64,000 nt of DNA from Capitulum mitella (Eukaryota; Arthropoda; Thecostraca; Pollicipedomorpha; Pollicipedidae): contig CP099843.1 in NCBI GenBank assembly GCA_030062745.1, positions 17,340,997 through 17,404,996 on the forward strand, written 5' to 3'. The translations under genes and the position numbers were made by a program. Within the stretch, counting starts at the first letter, position 1. Each line of letters begins with the position of its first letter. The notes under the pieces are model-generated. The model saw only the letters and a program-made list of their open reading frames with translations. It searched no databases and was not told where the DNA came from. Shown here in pieces: positions 23,681-35,475 of this stretch.

Positions 23681-24389
23681 GCCTTTCGTGCATGATGTCA
23701 TAACAACACACTTCAAATAATGAACCTATGTCTGAAAATGGATGTGAAATGCAACAATAAAGTGTCATGATGTCACTTTAGTATGCAAAACTGATTAAAT
23801 ATAAAGAAGTAGAAATGACTGGTTTTCATGGTCACATATTACACAAGTGCCACTCCTGCTTCAGGTCCCCTGTCAATACATCAAACTTCAGTGATATCTG
23901 GGGCATTCTGCAGTAAATCGACATGGTGAAGTGGTGATTATCCACCCTGGTGTCAGATTTTGACCCAAATTGGTCTTCAGGTGTTTTCGTATATCCTGAA
24001 TCCACCTCTGCAAATTTTAGCTTGATCAAGTCAACGGTTCAGGAGTTCTAGGCTCCAGCAATTCGGCGGGGTCACACTGCATGGGTTTGTTCAGTGGCTA
24101 ATAACTGAAATATTTCTCAAAATCCAAATATTCAGACATTTCTGGACTCGTAAATGCGCAAGACAACCATTACTCATCAGACTTTTTAGATATAACAGAT
24201 CATCCAAAAGCTCTGATATGTCCTCAGGTCGCGTGACCTCCAGTGACCGTAATGTCCACCAAAAATATTAAATTTGGTTTATGTAGAATGAAAGACCCGA
24301 ATGTTGGCCTTGATGTATGGCAAATAAAAGAAAAGGCATTATTATAAGTGTTCATTTTGAGAGCTCAAACTTTACCACGTTCGAAGGTT
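23681..24389. other. Repeat-like noncoding sequence
   Basis: No gene recognised. Contains scattered AGGTCA/TGACCT hexamers like the flanking repeats; probably decayed mobile DNA. Confidence 0.35.
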
Positions 24390-25660
24390 TTCGAGATCCC
24401 CGCGCCAGGACATCGAGAACTAAGAGATTTACGGAGCTGAGAGTTACACCGATCAAAAACTCATCGAATTTGTGAAGAATGAATGCATATTTATTGGCTT
24501 TGAGTTAATGTTTTAGGTCAGAGGCGAAACTAGGTGATATCATAACGTCAAAAATCCGTAGGCAATTAAACCAAATACGATGGTCCTATAAATTCAGTTT
24601 GTGCACCGAACAGTTCGGAAAGAGCCAGAAACGATTTTCCACTGTCAAAAACGTATTTTTTACTCCTTAGGTCATATTGGGCCAGGTCAACAGCCGATGG
24701 AATACAGCACTGATTGGTGTCGAAACTGGCACTCAGGTAAAGTTATTTCAAGTATACGTTTTGGAATCACCATTGTCATTGTTTGGTCATGCGTAAAAAA
24801 CTATTAAAAGAAAAATTAATATAGGTCATCCAAGGTCATATCAGGTCAACTATGGTCAACTATTACGACATTCGTATCTCGAGGTTGGGTTAAGGTGCGC
24901 CATATGTCATACAAACGCCATTTGATCTCTATTATTATGCTGATGTGTTCTCGAATGACATGGAAATCATCATGGGCAGTTCAGGTGAGGTCGGATGAAG
25001 GGCAGTAGCATGCAAAATATGTCTTTCTCGTTCGAAATCGAACCCCGTGACACCGTGATTTTCCGAACGAGACAGACACATTTTGCATGTTATCGTCCTT
25101 GACCTGACGTGACTTGACCTGTCCCTGTTCCATGGCAATCAAGAACACATCAGCATGATTATAGCGATCAAATGGCGTTTGTTTGACATTCACACCTAAT
25201 GTTATCTTCGACTTTGGTTGACGGGTTATGACGAAAGATGACCTACATTGTTTTTTTCCGAGTTTTTCCATTCGAGACCTAATATTTGCAATGGCGGCTC
25301 CTAAAACCTGTTCTTGAAATAAATTTACTTCAATGCCAATTTGGACACCAATCAGCACTGTGTTCCAGTAGTTCCTGAGGTACAGAAAAGATCTTTCTGA
25401 CAATGAAAAAAGCGTTTCTGGTCTTTTTTGGACTGCTCAGTACTGAAGATGACTTTATAGAACCGTTATATTTGCTTTAAATGCCCGCAAACTTCGGACG
25501 TCATGACATGACCTTGTTTGACTGTCCGACGCTACAGTATGAACTCAGAGTCAATAAGTACGCATTCATTCTTCATTAAACTGGACGAGCTTTCGACTGG
25601 TGTCACTCTCATCTCCGTTACTTTCGTAGTTCCCGAGATCTTGGGCGGGTCTCCAAAACC
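24390..25660. repeat. Large imperfect inverted repeat (foldback), centre near 25.05 kb
   Basis: Left arm sequence such as ACGGAGCTGAGAGTTACACC (24.44 kb), AAACGCCATTTGATC (24.91 kb) and CATGCAAAATATGTCTTTCT (25.01 kb) reappears on the opposite strand at about 25.61, 25.16 and 25.08 kb. The arms are about 600-650 bp, with a short spacer around 25036-25065 between CTCGTTCG and CGAACGAG. A single-arm copy of the same unit lies at 39.34-40.02 kb. The only sizeable open frame (minus strand, 25403-24981) is within the arms and has no recognised domain. Confidence 0.72.
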
Positions 25661-26800
25661 TTCAAATATGCTAAAATTTGGTCTTTCGAAATTCACTTCT
25701 GAAACAAAAACGCTATGTCTTTTATTTGCTGTATATGAATCTGAAATATGGACCTTGCATTCTGTCTAGACAAAATATAACATTTTCCTGTGCATTCAGG
25801 CCACCGAAGGTCACGTGGCCTGAGCTTGCATCGTAACTTTTATTATTCACCATATGTAAATAGGCTGACCAGTAACGGTTTCCTTGAATCTTTGTCAGTT
25901 CAGAAATGTCCAGATGTTTAAATTTCCAATAATATTTCACATGTTTGTTGGCCACCGAACAAATCCTTGCAGCGTGAACTAGCCGAAATGCCGGAGGCAA
26001 TAACTCTTGAACCATTAACCTGACTAAAATACAATTTGCATAGGTGGATTCAAGGCATAAGACAATCCTATGCACCAAATTTGGTGCTGATGTAAGGTAT
26101 GAGGGTGCCACCTCTTTGTCGATTTGTTATAAAATACCCTAAGATGGTAACATAGCAGCACGACAAGCCTCACATTGGCAATACGCTTGATTTCCAAGAA
26201 GTTAGATTATTTATCAATTTTCTTGCAGAGCTCAGCTGAAGCTATGCTAGGCGCCAACACTTGTACAACTGGCCCCTCAGAACCTGAATCGTGCATTGCC
26301 GAAACTGCTGTTGATGCCGATTCACTTGAAGTCCCTAGTAGCAACTGTTGCCATGCAAGTTCAGATCTGCAAGGTCCTTAAAGAAAACCATTCCATCAAG
26401 AGTGTTATGGCCAAATTATTGGTGTTTCCAGTTAGCAGTGAGGCCCGCTAGTTCCATGCATTACGAGTAGCATGTTTTAAAAGGTCAAATCAGTTTAGCT
26501 ATGTCCATAAAGTTAACGGTGTATTCGGATTCAGCGTCCAGTTTTGATATTCACGAAATCTCGTTCATAGGTTAGGTTTACAGAGTTATTTATAAATCTG
26601 AAGTCCTTATGGCGATAGCTTGAATCGTTTGACGTCTGGATGTCATCAAAGATTTTCCAGTTTATCATAGCACGCAGTGACAATTGACGCCGAAACGGAT
26701 AAACTCGTTATTCAGGCACGCATGAGACCTCATTTGATAGCCCAAGGCAAGATCTAGAGTCAGTCTAGGCCACCTGATCCTTCGTGCTTAACCTCCGATG
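25661..26800. other. Unassigned noncoding stretch
   Basis: About 1.1 kb without recognisable genes, RNA genes or transposon ends. Short open frames on both strands show no domain. Probably old repeat sequence. Confidence 0.35.
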
Positions 26801-26804
26801 TCAA

Positions 26805-27470
26805 ATTCAAGGTCAAAGGAAGCGGAATGCTAGAATACTCAAACTTACCGACATTCGTTGGAAAGAACCACCAGAGATGTAAGACAGTAAGAAATATCAG
26901 GTAATACAATGAAGCGTGTCAGTTTCGTGTCAGTCGCGTCAGCTAGGTCACCTGACTCGTCAAACGTGACCGTGACGTGACCTTCAGGTAGTAAGGTCAA
27001 TTGACGGAGAATACGAGAACACTCAAGCTAGCCGGTATTTGCGGGAAATTACTCAAGACGATAAAGCGTGTCAAGAAGTCAGGTCACCTGACCCTTGCAG
27101 CGTGACCTTCAAGGTCAAAGAATGGGAAATGTTAGACCGCTGAAACTGACCGGCATTCAACGGAATTTACCACTAGAGCGTGTCAAGATCAAGAATCAGT
27201 CATGATTTCCTGACCCGTCGCTTAAGGTCAACCAACGCGCTAGTCAAGATCTACTAATTCTGGGTCACTTGAGCCGTGGTACGTGACCTTAAATACCAAA
27301 TCAAGGTCAAAGAATGAGAAACGCCACAACGCCCAAACTTACTGGTATACAGTCCCAAAAGGGTCAAAGGAGAGATAGCCGGTGTCAGTCTATGGTGAGC
27401 CAGGTTAACCAGGCCTGTCCGGATGACCTTCAAAGTCAACATCAAGTTCAAGCTAATCCGAGAAGATCAA
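26805..27470. repeat. Diverged tandem repeat rich in AGGTCA/TGACCT
   Basis: Four or so diverged units begin with AAGGTCAAAG-type words (near 26811, 26993, 27112 and 27301). Each continues with an A-rich GAGAAT/GGAAATG word, a CTTACCGACATTC / CTGACCGGCATTC word, and GCGTGTCAAG followed by TGACCT. Spacing is about 120-190 bp. No coding potential recognised. Confidence 0.65.
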
Positions 27471-27797
27471 GTGATGTCACGGTCCTCCATTGTCGTCCAA
27501 GATGAAGTTTGTACCTGTGTTACATAGCAGACTGCATTCACAAGGGACTCTTAATAGGAAAGGGAATAGTGCGATTATTAAATCTGTACAATGCAAATTA
27601 ACACGCAACTTTTGTTGTTCTAAATCCACGAAACTTTCACAGTAGTATCTCCACGTTCTGCATATGACATGTACCAAGTTTAAACACAGGGCCTATTTTA
27701 AGGAAAATGACTGCGGGGGCAATTCTGCGAACGAGACGCATTGGCTGAGACAACCCCCCCCCCCCGTGCATTTGTGTTCTTATTGAATTTTGTCCAC

Positions 27798-27800
<3 letters not shown>

Positions 27801-27838
<38 letters not shown>
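27801..27838. repeat. (TA)n microsatellite in hAT copy 2
   Basis: An uninterrupted TA tract of about 19 units, followed by three GGATATAA-type repeats. It is the counterpart of the expanded block at 17986-18122. Confidence 0.9.
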
Positions 27839-27840
<2 letters not shown>

Positions 27841-28237
27841 TTAAGGAAAGGATATATAAGGATATAAGGATATAAGGATATGTGTGCAAAATATGGCCTT
27901 GGTCCAGCACTCTTAAGCACTTTCACACGAAGACTGTATGTCGTTTGTGCTGGATTTTATTTTATTTCGATGAAATTCGCGCCGGCTTTTGTGCATTCCG
28001 AGCCCATTAAATTCAAAGAACACCATTTCATTTATCCCCAGCAAGAACTCATTCTCCATGGACTTGTGATCCCTGGGAGATTCGCTCAGGGAGAGATGTG
28101 TCTGAAATGCCCCCAAACGTGTTTAGTGCTTCAGTTTTTTTTAAACCAAGCGCACGATATGCATGAAATGCACATCATACTACTCCTTTTGACACACTGG
28201 ATCGAAAGACACTTCGCATTCTGTCTCAGGTCATAGG

Positions 28238-30475
28238 TCACTGGCCCTGTCGGCAGCAGTGTGGCTTAGGTGGGAATGATACTTCAGTCCTCTTAGTGGT
28301 CTCGGGGTTCTGGCGACGATGCTGTTCGACGACTTGCAGCAGGTACTGCTTTTGCCCTTCATCCTTCGTCAGTACCTTGTTGTATACTTGGATAAGATCC
28401 ACAGCTCGTTCGGTGAAGTCGCTAACTACCGCGATCCCGCACAGGACTTCCTTAGCGTCCGTGAAGCCAGATGCTGTCTCCCAATCAGCGGGATCGGCGG
28501 CAAGGAAGTCCATGTTGATGCCGTAGGCTTTCAGGTTGCCCACCGACTTTGCGGTCATGAAGTCGACGATGATCTTCCTGGGACGAGAACCTCCTTTTCT
28601 GCGAGATCCACCTGCGCTCGCTGGGAGGACTCTCCGATCCCTGTTCCTGGAGTGCCGCGATCATCCTCGTCTTCATCTCACACGGCACGCCCTCGTCGAA
28701 GAACGACACACCAGCCAGTTCTTCGCTGGGGCACCATAATAGGCGATTGTTGTAACAAATCATTTGTCGACTATAACGTCATAATAGAAAATAGGTGATC
28801 GGCAAACTCGTTGGAGATCCCCTTCGAAATTTCAGCATTCACATCAGGCTTTGATGAACGGCCAGGTCGTGCACGGAAGCGCTGACCGCCGATGAAGAGC
28901 AGAGCCATGCACTGACGTACGAAACAACCATGAAAGAGACAAAGCGCTTGAGTGCTCCCAATTCACTGAGAGTCACAGAGAACTGATGGCAAAACAAGAA
29001 GATCTTGATCCCGCAGATCATGCGCCCCCTCCATCTGGCGCGATGGAACCATCTATCTGGCACGTTGGAGAGCACCTGGCTGGGGAACTTGATTCCCCGT
29101 GGAAGCTCTTGACCAAAGGGGATAATCGAGACCTCAGAGAACCAACGATAATCATCGCTAGGCTGGATTTTGGCGAGCTTCTCACGGCAGAAGACGACGA
29201 AACGATCATTGGAAGAGAAAAACGTCTCGGCCACTGCTGGCTCCAGGTCCTCATACACCATAGGTTCAAACTTGTTCCAATTAATGAGCCTCCATCTCTT
29301 CTTGAAGCTTTTGAACAAGGAGATCGCGGTCCCGAGGACGGACCGAAGCGCGTGGAGAAAGCCGCCTCTGCCACCAGTTCGACGATATGATGACGACAAG
29401 CAACGTGAATAGGCCGCCACTCAAACTTCTGCTGAAGAAGCGTGTTTGCTCCCACAACTTGTCCAGTATTGCTGGAGGTGGTGTCGAAGCTCATGCCGAC
29501 GACGTTGTCCGAAACCTCCCAGTCTTCCGGACAAATCGCGACAACGTCGGCTGGCGTTGCTCCGGCCCTACTTGCAACTTCCAAACACCGAAGAGCTTGG
29601 CGGCACTTCTTGGACCGGTTACAATGACAGAGTCGATCCACCTTTTCCTTTCCATCGTCAGTAACAGTTTGCTGTCCCAGTAGACCACCAGGTTGGGTGA
29701 CGCGGAGAAAGAATGCTAAATTTCGTCCGCAATGGCTTTCCTCTTCGATCTACGTGCGCGCCTGCCCGAGCTTCTGTGATCGCCAGTTCAGAGGAGTCAT
29801 GGCCGAGGACCGAAGCCGTCGCCGATAGGAAGTGAATTGCAGAACGATCATTGAGCTTGGTCCGATCGAGGGCTGCTGCCTGACCAGGAGTGGCGATGTT
29901 CTTGGCTCTCCTGCAGGGCCGCTTCGAAGGCATGGCCAAGGGCTGCGGGTCATCCTGATCTGTCAGTTGTGTGTTGTCGGTAGGCGAGTATTCCAGCTGG
30001 GCAGGTTGCCTCATGCTCGGTCTGCTGTTTAATCTAACGGCGGGCCCTTTAAAGCTTCGGCCTACTGTTGTCGTTGAAGAGCTCGCTCCTCCTTCTCAAA
30101 AAAAAACTTATCGAATACAACCATGACGCCTCGGCGACCTGGCTCCCTTTGGGCCTAGAGAATGTCTTTATCCTCTTGGTTTTGATGATCTTAATGGTGC
30201 CGACATGGGCAAGGTCAAAAAGATTGTTAAGTTTGTCTCTAAATCCATTCTTCTTGTCAATTTCCGGGGTGAACCTCCAGAATTTGCCTTTGGTACTGGT
30301 CAAGCTTCTTGTTGAGAGTTCAAGCTTCTTCTTGTCAAACCTGTTGAGCTTCTTTATCACGTTCCGCTCCGGTGCAGTGAGAATACGGGCTTTGTTCCAC
30401 ACCTTCATCATTTCGCGGACGATCTGTGTTTTGACCTACCTCTGGATAAGCCTATCCAAACGGTGGGACTGAAAA
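28238..30475 (-). pseudogene. hAT-like transposase, copy 2, frameshifted
   Basis: From the N-terminus: 30411-30049 (WNKARILTAPERNVIKKLNR, FWRFTPEIDKKNGFRDKLNN, LFDLAHVGTIKI), 30014-29658 (ALDRTKLNDRSAIHFLSATA, SSELAITEARAGA), a piece near 29688 with WDSKLLLT, 29641-29018 with VVGMSFDTTSSNTGQVVGAN and HVACRHHIVELVAEAAFS, 29420-28839 with NKFEPMVYEDLEPAVAETFF, HRARW and CHQFSVTLSELGALKRFVSF, and 28558-28238 ending in QYLLQVVEQHRRQNP. FDTTSS, CRHH (a CxxH motif) and RARW fit hAT transposases. The segments need several frame changes to join and include stops. Better preserved than copy 1. The assignment to hAT rests on ends plus motifs. Confidence 0.75.
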
Positions 30476-31726
30476 TATTGCTGCAGCACTTTTCCCCGCG
30501 AAGGCAATTCTGAGCACCGGTCAACCAAAATTCGGCTTTTTTCTCGTGGTGCAGCCATAGTGGCACAGACTTCCGTTATAAAAGGTACTTTCTGCATTGA
30601 CGCAGGTGGTCCTTAAATATCCTGACGTCTAAGAACGCGTGGGAAATTGCCAGACCGGCACCGTAGGTTACCGTGGCATGGCAAGGCGTGATACTTCAAA
30701 TATATGAGTCACAGTCTGCAAACGATGGCCAAAATATTGGCGAGATGTTGCGGCAGCTTCGATTCTTTCCTAAATGAGACAGTAGGTTGCCTGTCCGGGA
30801 TAGCTTCTGTTGATCTAATCTATCCCCAAAATACATTTTGTCACCGAATTTTGGCCATATGTTTTTCAATACTGCGCAGAAGTGTAAAAGCTGTCCCAAC
30901 AAAGGCAGAACAAACCTTCTCCATTTCCAGGTTATCGGCCCGAAAATAAAAAAGTCACTTCAGATTGAAATATTCGCCTCAGGCCCGCCTCAGTGAGATA
31001 TCATCAACATTCGTCATTATCTGCAGTCTGGGCCATGCCATGTTCGTTAAGCAGATGAAGCATGCTCATGGGATGCTGAAACCCGTGCACTAGGAGCAGC
31101 AAGATTGACGGTTTTAATATATGACTGATTAATTTTCCGTTTCCTCGCGTAAAACTCGGGCTTTGATCGCCTAGTTCAATGAAGTTCTACTAATCAGCTA
31201 CTGGATTTTAGCAGGGTTTTCGGATCAGGATGATTGGTGATGACTACAGCACTGCTGGACTGTTACCGCATTCATATAAACCTTATCTCACCATAGCAAA
31301 ACCGCCCTGCGCACCAGCTCGCCCTTCATTTTTCTTGTGCTTGAACACATCAAAGATGGTTATCATCATATTTAACGTGCTTACGATGCAATGAAACGCC
31401 TTGGCCGCCCACCAGACAATCGCGGCATCGGGTGCCGGCGTACTAATTACGAAACACGCTCGCCAGCGGCCACTAGGTGTGCCTGCAATACGTATGATAA
31501 AGTGATGCTTCTAAGTGTGCTCCCACATGACTCAGTGATTCAACACATCCTTCGTTGATAAGATGCTGCTTTGAGAGCGCAGCGCTTTATGGAATATCTT
31601 CCTGGGTTCGCTTGTACACCTGGCTGTTTTTTTCTTTGCATGGGCAAAGGATCTTGACTGGGGGGCTAAGTGTCCGACTGGGGGCGTTTACCCCCCCCCC
31701 CAGTTGACATGTTAAAATAGGCCCTG

Positions 31727-32000
31727 GATGCCAGCATGAAACCTCTGACATAATGGACGAAACCATCTTGCCAGTGTCCAAGGGATTAACAGTCAGCACT
31801 ATGCCCAACAGCACTACGCACGGTACACAAAAAAAATCTCAGCATATACGTCAACCTGAGGGACGCTAAAAACACATCGGACGTAGCCAACAGCCAGGGA
31901 CGTAGCCAAGAGGGGGCCATTGGGGGCCATGCCTCCCGTCCCCCTCCACCCTGAGCCAAGCGGTCTGCACTAGATACAGAGAATGGGTAACGGCCTGGAT
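31727..32000. other. Repeat-derived spacer
   Basis: Contains a GCCAGCATGAAACCTCTGACATAATGGACG-like segment (split reading) that recurs near 34.14 kb, and a GGGACGTAGCCAAGAGGGGG edge resembling ends of miniature hAT elements. No gene. Confidence 0.4.
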
Positions 32001-32922
32001 CTCAAGTGTTGTGACTAATAACGTCTAGATAAACTTTGATTTGTTCAATATAAACGCCGAAACGTTGATTCAAAGACACTGCAATTTTCGCACCGGTTGC
32101 GGCGGGCGCCATTGCCGTAAGCAGTATGAAATTAACATGAACTAATTTTAGCGTTCCTTTATTTTCGCGACTTAAGCCTATCCATGTAAACTTTATTGAT
32201 CTTAGTGATTCATTTGGTGCTTTCTCAGGACTTAAATTTTGGAAAAAATCGGTAGTTACCAATCGACGGAAATGGCGGAACTTTATTTGGGAGAGTGTGG
32301 TTATTTCCAAATTATGCAGTTTTTTGAAACTTTTTGAGCTTCCTGGCATTACTTGCAACTGTGCGAGACAGTTCTATTATTTTCAGTCCGTTCTGAGTAA
32401 TTTATAGCTGATTTTAACGGCGACACACTTTGGCTGACAACAATTATTTTTGACCTGACCTCAGGTTAATGGCTGGATGCCATTGTTGCTTTGCCCATTG
32501 ACGGTAACTAGTCTGCGTCATCCCATACTAAAATTGTTATGAAGAATGCTGTCAATTTCCGAAAAAAAATGACGAAATGTCTTAAAAATGGACTTGACCT
32601 AAGGTCAGTGACCCGGAAAATTCCAAAAAATCTCGCATAGCAGATTTTCTGAACCTATCAAGATCTCTAACCCCTGAAAGTTTTATTATGATATCATGTT
32701 TTCCAAAAAAGTTGCAAGGCGTTAATTTTTTTGGACATAGGTCCGTTTGACCTGACCTAGGCTAGACACCTTACTTGACGTGAGGTCCAAACTTTGACAC
32801 AAGGCTTAAAGATGACCCATGCAAAAGGCACACGAAGTTCCGTGGCGCTGCATTTGTTCGTTCTCTCGCAACCCTGGAAAAACTTGGGGGGCGATCAACC
32901 GCTCCCTCCACAGTCGGGCGGG
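32001..32922 (-). repeat. TTAA-edged repeat family, copy B (inverted, truncated)
   Basis: Sequence of the 47.75-49.04 kb family in reverse orientation, running leftward from the TTAA at 32923-32926. It carries the AAAATTGCCGT...CAACGTTTCGGCG segment in reverse near 32.05-32.09 kb and the TGACCTGAGGTCAGGTCA-type segment in reverse near 32.45 kb. The outer end is truncated. Confidence 0.72.
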
Positions 32923-33640
32923 TTAACCTGCCCCCGACTGGGGGTACAGCTGACCGCCCCGCCCCCTGAAGTTTTTCTGGGATTGCGAGAGAACAAACAA
33001 ACACAGAGCCACGAAATTTGTTGTACCTTTTGCTTGATCATTTGTACACCTTGCGCCAAAGTTTTCACCTCACGTCAAGTCAGGTGTTTGACCTAGGTCA
33101 GGTCAAACGGACCTATGTCCAAAAACGTTCAGCGCCCTGTAACTTTTTTGCAAAACAAGATACTACAATAATACGTTCAGGGAATTAGTTTTCTTGACAG
33201 GCACAATAAATCTGCTTTCTCAGATTTTTCGGAATTTTCCGGGTCATTGACCTAAGATTAAGGCCATTTTTAAGACATGTCGTCGTTTTTCCGGACATTG
33301 GCGGAATTTTTCATAACATTTTTAGTGTGGAGTGAAGCAGATATCTAGTTACCGTCTTTGGGTAAAGTATCAATGATTTCCAGCCATTGGCCTGAGGTCA
33401 GGTCACGAATAACTGTTATGAGCCAAAATGTACCACAGTCAAAATCAGCGATGAATTACTTAGAATGGGTAGAAAATGGCAGAACTGGCATGCACAGACG
33501 TAAGTAATGCCAAGAACCTCAAAAAGTTTTAAAAATTGAATATTTTGGAAATAAACAGGCTCTCGCGAATGAACTTCCGCCAATTGTGTAGACTGGTAAC
33601 TAATGAATTTGTTCAAAATTCAAGTACGAGAAACAGGGAC
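32923..33640 (+). repeat. TTAA-edged repeat family, copy C (forward, truncated)
   Basis: Starts at the same TTAA (32923-32926) as inverted copy B, so the two form a large palindrome. Follows the family through CCTGAGGTCAGGTCACGAATAAC (33.39 kb, split reading) and is cut off near 33.64 kb, where unrelated sequence begins. Confidence 0.72.
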
Positions 33641-34263
33641 GGCGGATTGCATTTTCGGCTGGGGGGCAAGCTCTGTCGGATCAAGGGCCAACCTCATTTG
33701 GGTTACCTTCTTCCCCCATCCCGAAGAAAATAACTGAACTTTGCTCTTTTTGCTATCACCAAATTTTTCTCGGAATAATGAAAGCTTTTTTCCAGGTTTT
33801 GGCGCTAGTGCACACTTGTGTTCTCCAAAATGCGCGGATTTTTCTTTTCAAGTCTGTACCCATTGCCATTTTTCAGGTCTTTGCCCTTGGGCATCCATCT
33901 ACGTAATGGCGAATAATGGAAACTTCTGCTTGTTATTATGTTTGCGTTTACATCACGAATTTAACATTATTATAAAGTACGTTTGTAAACGGTTAAAGGG
34001 CAGTTTCCTCCCACGACATTAAAACTTAACTCGACGCTTAGTAACAAAGCTCTTACAGACTATCATACAAGAACGAAATCATTATCTCAAGCACTTGCCA
34101 AAGCAGCTTTGCCTGTCCGCCACACATACATAATGTAACAATGCCAGCGCCAAATCTCTGACATAATGGAGCAGGGGCGTAGCCAGGATTCTGCCCAGGG
34201 AGGAGGGCAAATCGGATCAAGGGGACCCTCGAAACCAATGGGAGCCCTTGCCAAGGGCGGATC
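33641..34263. other. Decayed repeat sequence flanking the mariner element
   Basis: No gene recognised. At 34171 a CAGGGGCGTAGCCAGGATTC edge occurs, a form commonly seen at ends of miniature hAT-type elements; the mariner copy that follows is inserted just downstream of it. Confidence 0.4.
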
Positions 34264-34279
34264 TACGAGGGTGGGCTGA

Positions 34280-34380
34280 AATATAAATAGAAATATAAAT
34301 GAAATATAAATATAAGTGAAAAATAAATGGAAATATAAATAAAAATAAATAAAAATATAAATATAGAAATATAAATAGGC
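34280..34380. repeat. A/T-rich microsatellite (ATAAA/ATATAA units)
   Basis: About 100 bp of imperfect AAATATAAAT-type repeats between the left mariner terminal repeat and the transposase 3' end. The right end of the element has no such expansion. Confidence 0.85.
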
Positions 34381-34389
34381 TCACAATGC

Positions 34390-35475
34390 TGCACTGGTCG
34401 AATAAGACTATAAATGGTTTATTTTTCAACATAGTCTCCCCTGCGGTCCACACACTTCCTCCAGCGGTGTTGCAGCGCTTGGATCCCGGTGGTATAGAAG
34501 CTGTCATCCTGATCACCAAAAAAGTCCTCAACAGCAGATATGACCTCATTATCAGTCCGGTAGTGCTTCCCAGCCAAGTGTTTTTTTTCATGTTTGGGAA
34601 CAGAAAATAGTCAGATGGTGCCAAATCAGGAGAATATGGGGGGGGGGTGATCAACCAGCTGAAAACCACAATCACGCACAGCAGCCATTGCAAACACCGA
34701 CTTGTGAGCAGGAGCATTGTCCTGGTGAAACAGGACCCCCTTCTTCAGTTTTCCAGGCCGTTTTGACTTGACAGCCTGTCGCAGCTGCCTCAGCAAGTTG
34801 GCATAGTATTCTCCGTTGATAGTTTGTCCTTTCTGAAGGTAATCAATGAAAACAATGCCCTTTGCACCCCAGAAGACGAAGGCCATCACCTTCCCTGCCG
34901 ACAACACCACCTTGGCCTTCTTTGGAGCGGGAGAAGAGGGGTGTTTCCACTGCATCGACTGCCGTTTGGTCTCTGGCTCTAAGTGGTGGACCCAACACTC
35001 ATCTTGGGTGAGGAAACGTTCAAGAAAACTGGCTGGATCTGCTTCAAAAAGCGACAAGTTTTCCTGCGACATGACCAGCCTGGTGTGCTTTTGATCAGGC
35101 GTCAAAAGGCGTGGCACCCACCGAGCAGAAACCTTTGACATACCTAGTTCTTTATGCAGAATATTCTCTACTCGTTCACGGGAGATGGCTACGGTAATAG
35201 CTATCTGATTAACAGTGAAACGTCTGTCATCCATCACCATGTGGTGAACACGGTCAATGTTTTCTTGGGTGGTTTCTGTGGCAGGACGTCCGGACCTTGG
35301 GTCATCTTCAAGGCTCTCCCTACCCCTCTTGAATTCACCTGCCCACTTTTGCACAGTTGATAAAGCTGGAACATCATCCCCTAATGTAGCAACCATGTCG
35401 GCGTGAGTGTCCTTGAGGGTTAACCCCTTTCTCCTGCAGATATTTGATAACACCACGGTGCCAAATTTTATCCAT
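34390..35475 (-). pseudogene. Mariner transposase (DD34D type), frameshifted
   Basis: Mariner transposases bind the terminal repeats and perform cut-and-paste transposition with a DDD active site. The ATG at 35475 opens MDKIWHRGVIKYLQEKG; the frame then shifts near 35.42 kb into LKDTHADMVATLGDD. The N-terminal helix-turn-helix region follows (STVQKWAGEFKRGRESLEDD, then DPRSGRP). The catalytic residues lie in TQDECW, HQDNAPAHKS and, after a second shift at the G tract near 34638-34647, PYSPDLAPSDYFLFP. Spacing between the second and third aspartates is about 34 residues when the G tract is read through. The usual WVPRLLTP motif is present. Two or more frameshifts make it inactive. Confidence 0.92.

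Larger units (their letters stand above)
27687..31726 (-). mobile_element. hAT-like DNA transposon, copy 2 (4.04 kb, no target duplication seen)
   Basis: Same terminal inverted repeats as copy 1 (CAGGGCCTATTTTAA at 27687; TTAAAATAGGCCCTG ending at 31726) and near-identical sequence along the whole length in the same orientation. The 8 bases flanking each end (TTTAAACA and GATGCCAG) do not match, unlike copy 1. It lacks the 63-bp retroposed insert and the larger TA block of copy 1, so it is closer to the ancestral layout. The transposase is broken here too. Confidence 0.88.
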
